Program-made: the position numbers and the translations under genes | Part shown: positions 59,008-64,000 of the stretch, one piece after another | Layout: each line of letters begins with the position of its first letter | How positions within the stretch are numbered: the first letter of the stretch is position 1 | The notes under the pieces: generated by a model | The model's database searches: none | What the model was told of the DNA's origin: nothing | What the model saw: only the letters and a program-made list of their open reading frames with translations | DNA from: JAMLIN01 sp964476625 | Lineage (GTDB): Bacteria; Pseudomonadota; Gammaproteobacteria; Burkholderiales; Burkholderiaceae_E | Reading direction: 5' to 3' | Length of the DNA: 64,000 nucleotides | Assembly (NCBI GenBank): GCA_964476625.1 | Contig: CAYZBJ010000008.1 | Coordinates: 17,664 to 81,663, forward strand

Positions 59008-60824
59008 TCAGTTGATTCCGGTCGCGCCGCTGGTGGCCTGGCGAGCGGCGAGTTCGCGCGCGGAGCGCAGGCTTGCCAGCGCGTCGCGGTCGTAGCCGTA
59101 GATGTCCGGGTAGAAGCGGATCGAGCCGTCCGGTTCCACCATGCTCGTGACGTAGAAGATCACCACCGGGATCGGCTGGCGCAGGCCCGCGATGGTCCGC
59201 TTGCCCGAATCGATGGCCTGGGCGATCGACTCCCGCGGCCACTTGCCGGTATTGGCGAGCAGGCGCTCGGCGAGCGTCTCGGGCGATTCCACCCGGATGC
59301 AGCCGTGGCTGAAGGCGCGCCGGGAGCGGCTGAACAGGCCGCGGCTCGGCGTGTCGTGCAGGTAGATCGCCATTCGGTTGGGCAGGACGAACTTCACCTT
59401 GCCGAGCGCGTTCGAGTCGCCGGGCTGCTGGCGGATCCGGTAGGTCCCGTCGGCCAGGCCATCGAGGATCTCCGGGGTCGGCCAGCCCACGTTCACGCCT
59501 TCCTTGTCGAGGATCTCCATCGACTGGCGCTCGAGGTAGCGGGGATCCTCGAGCAGCTTCGGCAACAGCTCGCGGCGGGTGATCGAGCGCGGGACATGCC
59601 AGTACGGATTGAACTCGATCCAGCGCATGCGATCGACGAAGATCGGGGTGCGCCCGTCGCTGGCGTTGCCGACCACGATGCGGGTCTCCCAGATTTCCGG
59701 CTCGCCGCCGCCGCTGTGGTCGAAGGCCCATAGCCGGAACGACGGGATGTTGATCGCGACGAAGGTGTCGGCGTCGATTTCGGGGAGCCAGCGAAAGCGC
59801 TCGAGCGCGAGTTCGATCTGCGCGATGCGCGCCATGATCGGCACCGCCAGCTCGACATGGGTCTGCTTGCCGACGATACCGTCGACGTCCAGGCCATGGC
59901 GGCGCTGGAAGCTGCGGACCGCCTCGACGAGTTCCGGTTCGTAGACATCGGTCACCAGGGGCTGGCCGGGCAGGTCGCCGAGCGCGTGGAGCAACTGGCT
60001 CAGGCCGGCGACGCCATCCCATCGATCGCCGGGCTCGAGCTTGCCGCGGGCGGGCAGGGGGGCGAGCGGGGGCAGGGGGACCGGGCTCGCAGCGATAGAG
60101 CGGTAGTCGGCCAGCGCCTTGCGCAGGCGGCCATACATCGGCACCGCCGGGGCGGCGCGATCGCGCAGCGTCGCCACGCTGCGATGGCGCAAGGCATCGG
60201 CGAGCAGGGCTTCGGCATCGAAGCTGCGCACCGGCAGGGTGACGTCGCGGTGGGCCCGGGCGGGATCGATCCGACCGAGGTGAAGGTGGCGCAGGAAGCG
60301 CAGGGCGGACNNNNNNNNNNGAGGCGCGCCGCGAGCGCCGCCGTCGCAGCCCGCAGGGCGGACTCGGTCAGCAGGCGATCGGCGGCGAGCAGCCGGGGGT
60401 CGTCGCGCGAGGCGGCGGGTGCGGCGGCCAGCGCTTCGAAGCGGCGCGCGATCTCGTCGAGCGCATAGTCGCCCCGATCGAGCCCGTCGCTGGCGGCATC
60501 GTCCAGCAGGCCGGCCATCACCCAGGCATGGGCGGCGGGCATCAGTCCGTGGTCGATCCAGAGCATGTCCGGTTCGGGGGCGAACCCGGCGGTATACAGC
60601 CGGACCCGCTCGTAGGGGTCAGCGGATATCGTGGGGGCGGGTGCGCCATCGATCGTCGGCGCCGGGAGCGGGGCCGACGGCAGGGCCTGCGTTGATGGGC
60701 GACTGCGGCCCGGGAGGAAGGATTCGTCGGCGAGCGCCGGTGGCGTCGCCAGTACCCATGCGCAGAGGACGACAAGGGACGCGAGCGCCGCGATGACCGG
60801 ACGGAACGAGAGGAGGTGGTGCAT
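59008..60824 (-). CDS. L,D-transpeptidase (YcbB/LdtD type), interrupted by an assembly gap
   Basis: An exported peptidoglycan cross-linking enzyme of about 590 residues with signal peptide ASLVVLCAWVLATPPALA. In order: an N-terminal helical region, a peptidoglycan-binding domain (VEAVRSFQRRHGLDVDGIVGKQT) and the YkuD catalytic domain. The active site is SHGCIRVE (plus-strand about 59290-59310). The 10 Ns at 60311-60320 split the N-terminal region with a frame change. Both sides share the 12-mer CGCAGGGCGGAC. Joining there gives LLTESALRFLRHLHLGRIDP, the expected family sequence, and restores one frame. The gene is therefore probably intact. Confidence 0.88.
60311..60320. other. Assembly gap (10 Ns) in the L,D-transpeptidase gene
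   Basis: The sequence before the gap ends with CGCAGGGCGGAC, and the same 12 bases recur at 60351-60362. About 30 bases between the Ns and the second copy appear to be surplus contig overhang. Confidence 0.75.
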
Positions 60825-60957
60825 GCACCGATTTTAAGCCGGGCGCCGTTTCACCGCCGCCGGCCCGGGCACGGTGGCAGCGCCGGGACGCCGAGCGTCG
60901 GGTCCCGCCCCCGCGCAAGCCACGGGCACCGGGAAACCCGATCGGCAGGCGCGTCGA

Positions 60958-62172
60958 TCAGGCGTCCGGCGCGTCCTTGCGCACTTGCTGCGCAACTCCA
61001 CCGTCATGCACTTGCTGCGCAACTCCACCGTCATGCACTTGCTGCGCAACCGCGCCTTCATGCACTGCTTGCTGGGCGATCGCCTCTTCACGCGCTTCGC
61101 GCACCTCTTCGGCGCGCACCTTCTCCGGCGAGACGAACAGGTCCCACGCCGCCACGAACATCACCGCGATCAGCGGCCCGATGACGAAGCCGTTGAGGCC
61201 GAACAGGGTGAGACCGCCGAGCGTGGTGATCAGCACCATGTAGTCCGGCAGCTTGGTGTCCTTGCCGACCAGTATCGGCCGCAGGACGTTGTCGACCAGC
61301 CCGATCACGAAGACGCCATAGGCGATCAGGACGATCCCCTGCCAGGTTGCCCCGGTGGCGAGGAAGTAGAGCGCGATCGGCCCCCAGATCAGGCCCGCGC
61401 CCACCGCCGGCAGCAGCGAGAGGAAGGCCATCACGACCGCCCACAGCAGCACGCCCTGGATGCCGAGCAGCCAGAGGATCAGGCCGCCGAGCGCGCCCTG
61501 GGTCGCGGCTACCACGATGTTGCCCTTCACCGTGGCCTTGATCACGGTGACGAACTTGCGCAGCAGATGGCGCTTCTGCTCCTCGGCGAGCGGAATGGCC
61601 CGGCTCACGTGCGCGGCGAGCGAGCGGCCATCGCGCAGCAGGAAGTAGAGGAGGTAGAGCATGATCCCGATGCTTATCAGGAACTGCAGCGTGTTCTGGC
61701 CGATGTTGATCGCCTGCGGCGCGACGCCCTGGCCGATCTGGGCCAGCCCGTCGCGCAGGCGCGCCTGCACGCTGGCAAGGTCGAGCAGGCCGAGTTCCGC
61801 CAGCCGTGAATGTGCCCAGCTCGGCATCAGCGAGAGGATCTGCTGCAGGTAGAGCCCGAAGTCGATCTCGCCGGAGGTGATGCGGCCATAGATCGCGGTC
61901 GCCTGGCGCACCAGGGCGCCGAGGATCAGCGAGATCGGCAGCATCACCAGGAACACGATCACCGAGAGCGAGATCAGTGCCGCGAGGTTGGGGTAGGGCA
62001 GGCGTCGCACGATCGCCCGCTGCAAGGGCGCGAACAGCATCGCGAGGATGAGCGCCCAGAACACCGCGCCGGCGAAGGGGAACAGCACCGCCAGGAAGGC
62101 GATGGTGACGAGGACCAGCAGCAGCAGGAAGAAGCGCTGCTGCAGGGGCTGCGAATTCATGGGAGAAGGCAT
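60958..62172 (-). CDS. AI-2E family transporter (PerM/YdiK-like)
   Basis: A 404-residue membrane protein of the AI-2E transporter superfamily with about eight spans, including FFLLLLVLVTIAFLAVLFPFAGAVFWALILAMLF at the N-terminus. The central periplasmic/cytoplasmic domain and the motif VGAGLIWGPIALYF followed by NVLRPILVGKDTKLPDYMVLI are typical. Functions reported in the family include autoinducer export and Na+/H+ exchange; none can be assigned. The last ~55 residues are a charged tail with a 9-residue repeat (GGVAQQVHD) encoded by 27-bp tandem DNA repeats. Start 62172 or 62160; neither has a clear Shine-Dalgarno site. Confidence 0.85.
   Translation of the reverse strand: MPSPMNSQPLQQRFFLLLLVLVTIAFLAVLFPFAGAVFWALILAMLFAPLQRAIVRRLPYPNLAALISLSVIVFLVMLPISLILGALVRQATAIYGRITSGEIDFGLYLQQILSLMPSWAHSRLAELGLLDLASVQARLRDGLAQIGQGVAPQAINIGQNTLQFLISIGIMLYLLYFLLRDGRSLAAHVSRAIPLAEEQKRHLLRKFVTVIKATVKGNIVVAATQGALGGLILWLLGIQGVLLWAVVMAFLSLLPAVGAGLIWGPIALYFLATGATWQGIVLIAYGVFVIGLVDNVLRPILVGKDTKLPDYMVLITTLGGLTLFGLNGFVIGPLIAVMFVAAWDLFVSPEKVRAEEVREAREEAIAQQAVHEGAVAQQVHDGGVAQQVHDGGVAQQVRKDAPDA
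60981..61061. repeat. 27-bp tandem repeat, three units, in the permease C-terminus
   Basis: Units at 60981-61007 and 61008-61034 are identical, and 61035-61061 is a diverged third. The unit runs GCACTTGCTGCGCAACTCCA plus CCGTCAT. It keeps the reading frame and encodes a 9-residue repeat, so copy number can vary without breaking the protein. Confidence 0.9.
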
Positions 62173-62380
62173 GGTACGTGGCGGGAGGGTAGCCCGGTCG
62201 ATGCAGCCTCTCGCTGCGGGTGCCGGTGCGGCATGGCGAGGCGCCTAGTATGTCGGAACAGCCCGCGCCGGTCTCGTGTTGCGAGCGAATGGAGGCGATG
62301 GGTGTCCGCGGAAACAACGCGAGGGAAGTACGCGAGGAGGCGGCGCACGAAAACGCAAGAAGATGGGCGCTGCTGGCAAG

Positions 62381-62414
62381 GAAAAAGGGCCCGGAGATTA
62401 CTCTCCAGGCCCTT
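62381..62414 (-). terminator. Rho-independent terminator of tRNA-Arg
   Basis: On the minus strand a 12-bp stem (AAGGGCCTGGAG / CTCCGGGCCCTT, one mismatch) with loop AGTAAT is followed by a T-run. It lies 19 bases after the tRNA 3' end. Confidence 0.9.
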
Positions 62415-62432
62415 GATCGTCATGTTCTTCGT

Positions 62433-62509
62433 TGGCGCGGCTGGCAGGATTCGAACCCACGACCCCCTGGTTCGTAGCCAGGTACTCTATCCAACTGAGC
62501 TACAGCCGC
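62433..62509 (-). tRNA. tRNA-Arg (anticodon ACG)
   Basis: A 77-base tRNA with encoded CCA on the minus strand. The acceptor stem GCGGCTG pairs with CAGCCGC. The D arm contains GCTCAGTTGGATAGAG. The anticodon stem CCTGG/CCAGG encloses CTACGAA with anticodon ACG (A34 normally edited to inosine). The T arm is GTGGG-TTCGAAT-CCTGC. It has its own promoter and terminator. Confidence 0.97.
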
Positions 62510-62524
62510 CCGAGGAAAACGGCG

Positions 62525-62554
62525 ATTATAGCGGGCCCGCCGAGCCGATCGCAA
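62525..62554 (-). promoter_or_regulatory. Sigma-70-type promoter of tRNA-Arg
   Basis: On the minus strand, TTGCGA (62549-62554) and a perfect TATAAT (62525-62530) are separated by 18 bases. The -10 ends 15 bases before the tRNA 5' end. Confidence 0.75.
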
Positions 62555-62798
62555 GTTGGATCATTGGGGTTGGCCGAATCCGGTCGCCATCGCTTCCCGA
62601 TGGGTACACTCTGAGACATATTTCGTATTATGGGATTGCATTCTATGATTCGGAAAAAATTGTTGTCTTTACTCTGGACCGTTCATAGAATGGCCCAGAG
62701 TAGAGCCTGACTGGAAACGCGCGTCGATCCGACGGCACCGCACGGTTTGCGGTCGCATCGTTGGTGACCCGACGGGCCGCCACCTGCGAGGAGACACC
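62555..62798 (+). promoter_or_regulatory. Upstream region of aceE with an AT-rich island and inverted repeats
   Basis: The 244 bases between the tRNA-Arg promoter and aceE hold no gene. From about 62615 to 62680 the sequence is AT-rich against a GC-rich background. CATTCTATGA (about 62639-62648) and TCATAGAATG (about 62685) are a perfect 10-bp inverted pair. Nested around the second arm is ACTCTGG/CCAGAGT. This probably contains the promoter and operator of the pyruvate dehydrogenase operon. Confidence 0.45.
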
Positions 62799-64000
62799 AT
62801 GTCCGCTGTGCCACAAGACACCCCGGAGTCACGTCACCCCGGCGACATCGATCCGGTCGAAACCAAGGAATGGCTCGACGCCCTCGAGGCGGTGATCGAA
62901 CGCGAGGGGCCGGAGCGGGCGCATCACCTGCTCGAGCGCCTGGTCGACAAGGCGCGGCGCAACGGCGCCTACCTGCCGTTCTCCGCCAACACCGCCTACG
63001 TCAACACGATCCCGGTCCATCTCGAGGAGCGTAGCCCCGGCAACGCGGAGTTCGAGGAACGGATCCGTTCGTTCATCCGCTGGAACGCGATGGCGATGGT
63101 GGTGCGCGCCANNNNNNNNNNAAATGGTTCATGCCGGTGCCGATCATCGTCGCCAGCGAGGCAAACGATGCGCGCCAACCGCCACGAAACGCCCGACGGC
63201 GGTTCGCTTGGCGGCCATCTCGCATCGTTTGCCTCGCTGGCGACGATGATCGGCACCGGCATGAACCATTTCTGGAACGCGCCGCACGAAGGCCACGGCG
63301 GCGACCTCGTCTACTTCCAGGGGCATTCCGCGCCGGGCCTGTACGGGCGAGCCTTCCTCGAGGGACGCCTGACCGAGGACCAGCTCGAGAACTTCCGCCA
63401 GGAATGCGAAGGCAAGGGGCTGCCTTCCTACCCCCATCCCAAGCTGATGCCGGATTTCTGGCAGTTCCCGACCGTCTCGATGGGGCTCGGCCCCCTCATG
63501 GCGATCTACCAGGCGCGCTTCCTGAAGTATCTCCATGCCCGGGGCATTGCCGACACTTCCAACCGGAAGGTCTGGGTCTTCTGCGGCGATGGCGAGATGG
63601 ACGAACCCGAATCGCTCGGGGCGATCAGCCTGGCTTCGCGCGAGAAGCTCGACAACCTGATCTTCGTCGTCAACTGCAACCTGCAGCGGCTCGACGGCCC
63701 GGTACGCGGCAACGGCAAGATCATCCAGGAACTCGAGGCCGACTTCCGCGGCTCGGGCTGGAACGTGGTCAAGCTGATCTGGGGTTCGTACTGGGATCCG
63801 CTGCTGGCGCTCGACACCGAAGGCATCCTGCAACGGGTGATGCTCGAGACGGTCGACGGCGAGTACCAGGCCTACAAGGCCAATGACGGCGGCTACGTCC
63901 GCTCCAGGTTCTTCGGCAAGCATCCGAAGCTGCTCGAGATGGTGTCGCGGATGACCGACGAGGACGTCTGGCGGCTCAACCGCGGCGGCCACGATCCGCA
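62799..64000 (+). CDS. aceE: Pyruvate dehydrogenase E1 component, 5' part, with an assembly artefact
   Basis: The homodimeric E1 of pyruvate dehydrogenase decarboxylates pyruvate with thiamine diphosphate. ATG 62799 follows GAGGAGA. The N-terminal part has DIDPVETKEWLDALEAVIEREG and AYVNTIPVHLEE. The ThDP motif is CGDGEMDEPES followed by NLIFVVNCNLQRLDGPVRGN. The frame stays open to the window end, so about 400 of some 890 residues are seen. At 63111-63176 ten Ns and a 51-base fold-back copy interrupt it. Removing 66 bases restores MVVRANRHETPDGGSLGGHLASFAS, the expected family sequence. The frame is the same on both sides by chance. Confidence 0.93.
   Translation, partial: MSAVPQDTPESRHPGDIDPVETKEWLDALEAVIEREGPERAHHLLERLVDKARRNGAYLPFSANTAYVNTIPVHLEERSPGNAEFEERIRSFIRWNAMAMVVRAXXXXNGSCRCRSSSPARQTMRANRHETPDGGSLGGHLASFASLATMIGTGMNHFWNAPHEGHGGDLVYFQGHSAPGLYGRAFLEGRLTEDQLENFRQECEGKGLPSYPHPKLMPDFWQFPTVSMGLGPLMAIYQARFLKYLHARGIADTSNRKVWVFCGDGEMDEPESLGAISLASREKLDNLIFVVNCNLQRLDGPVRGNGKIIQELEADFRGSGWNVVKLIWGSYWDPLLALDTEGILQRVMLETVDGEYQAYKANDGGYVRSRFFGKHPKLLEMVSRMTDEDVWRLNRGGHDP
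63112..63121. other. Assembly gap (10 Ns) in aceE
   Basis: Scaffold join. The 9-mer TGCGCGCCA stands both before the gap and at 63169-63177, marking the true junction. Confidence 0.85.
63122..63271. repeat. Perfect 51-bp inverted repeat beside the aceE gap
   Basis: Arm 63122-63172 is the exact reverse complement of 63221-63271, with a 48-base spacer. The right arm codes the expected AceE residues (ASFASLATMIGTGMNHF), while the left arm makes no sense in any family frame. It is most likely a fold-back contig end. Confidence 0.9.

Noticed and set aside
60981..61061. Possible CRISPR-like array
   Set aside because: The 27-bp units are directly adjacent with no spacers, lie in a coding frame, and no cas gene is present.
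62220..62614. Plus-strand reading frames with GWQDSNPRPPGS and LAGFEPTTPWFVARYSIQ
   Set aside because: These are antisense translations of tRNA-Arg, another common false-protein pattern.
63131..63886. 251-residue plus-strand reading frame starting MPVPIIVASEANDAR
   Set aside because: It begins in the fold-back artefact and continues out of frame with aceE.

Overview
This window looks like a scaffold from a GC-rich betaproteobacterium, probably an uncultured lineage recovered as a draft or metagenome-assembled genome. The placement rests on gene order and family content: a BamC lipoprotein gene beside an MBL-fold hydrolase gene, the run cysS - HhH glycosylase - accA - tilS - lysC - tRNA-Ser(GCU), suhB divergent from trmJ, and lpxH - cyclophilin - TPR beside cysS. 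Four runs of exactly ten Ns (18238, 33488, 60311, 63112) are scaffolding joins. Each lies inside a real gene, and none has the right length.

Layout. 1-7.9 kb: 3' end of bamC, an MBL hydrolase, an 11-residue-repeat lipoprotein, a SlyD-like FKBP, mutS, tesB and an acyl-CoA synthetase. 8.1-15.9 kb: a five-gene Dpp/Opp-type ABC importer, then a regulator made of two fused TetR proteins and an SDR dehydrogenase. 16-20.7 kb: an alpha/beta hydrolase and a two-gene NHEJ module (Ku, LigD). 20.7-26.7 kb (minus strand): alkB and ada, the alkylation response, followed by a DUF2946 protein, a PepSY membrane protein and a TonB-dependent receptor, a probable metal-uptake set. 26.8-40 kb: housekeeping genes (DODA dioxygenase, cytochrome b561, suhB, trmJ, prpF-like, cysE, lpxH, ppiA, TPR, cysS, alkA-like, accA, tilS, lysC, tRNA-Ser).

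40.2-51 kb: a signalling and uptake block. A stand-alone receiver, a small membrane protein and a symporter-histidine kinase fusion of the CbrA/CrbS type are co-directional. A second stand-alone receiver and a ScfR/PrpR-type XRE regulator face them. A Liv-type ABC operon with a fused LivM-LivG protein diverges from the regulator. This reads as a possible sense-and-import module for short-chain acids or amino acids. 51-64 kb: an SLC13-type transporter, ribA, a pirin, an isochorismatase-like hydrolase, an enoyl-CoA hydratase, an orphan gene bracketed by two copies of a ~103-bp palindromic element, an MFS transporter, two cell-wall enzymes, an AI-2E family permease, tRNA-Arg(ACG) and the 5' part of aceE.

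The most notable observations are these. (1) Ada has lost all four zinc/methyl-acceptor cysteines of its N-terminal sensor domain, while its upstream region carries a perfect palindrome of two Ada boxes. (2) Two palindromic elements sit exactly after stop codons on either side of an orphan gene. (3) The symporter-kinase, twin-receiver and ScfR block adjoins the Liv operon. (4) The TetR regulator is tandem. (5) A 51-bp fold-back inverted repeat and a duplicated 12-mer beside N gaps are best explained as assembly artefacts. No CRISPR array, insertion sequence or prophage gene was seen.
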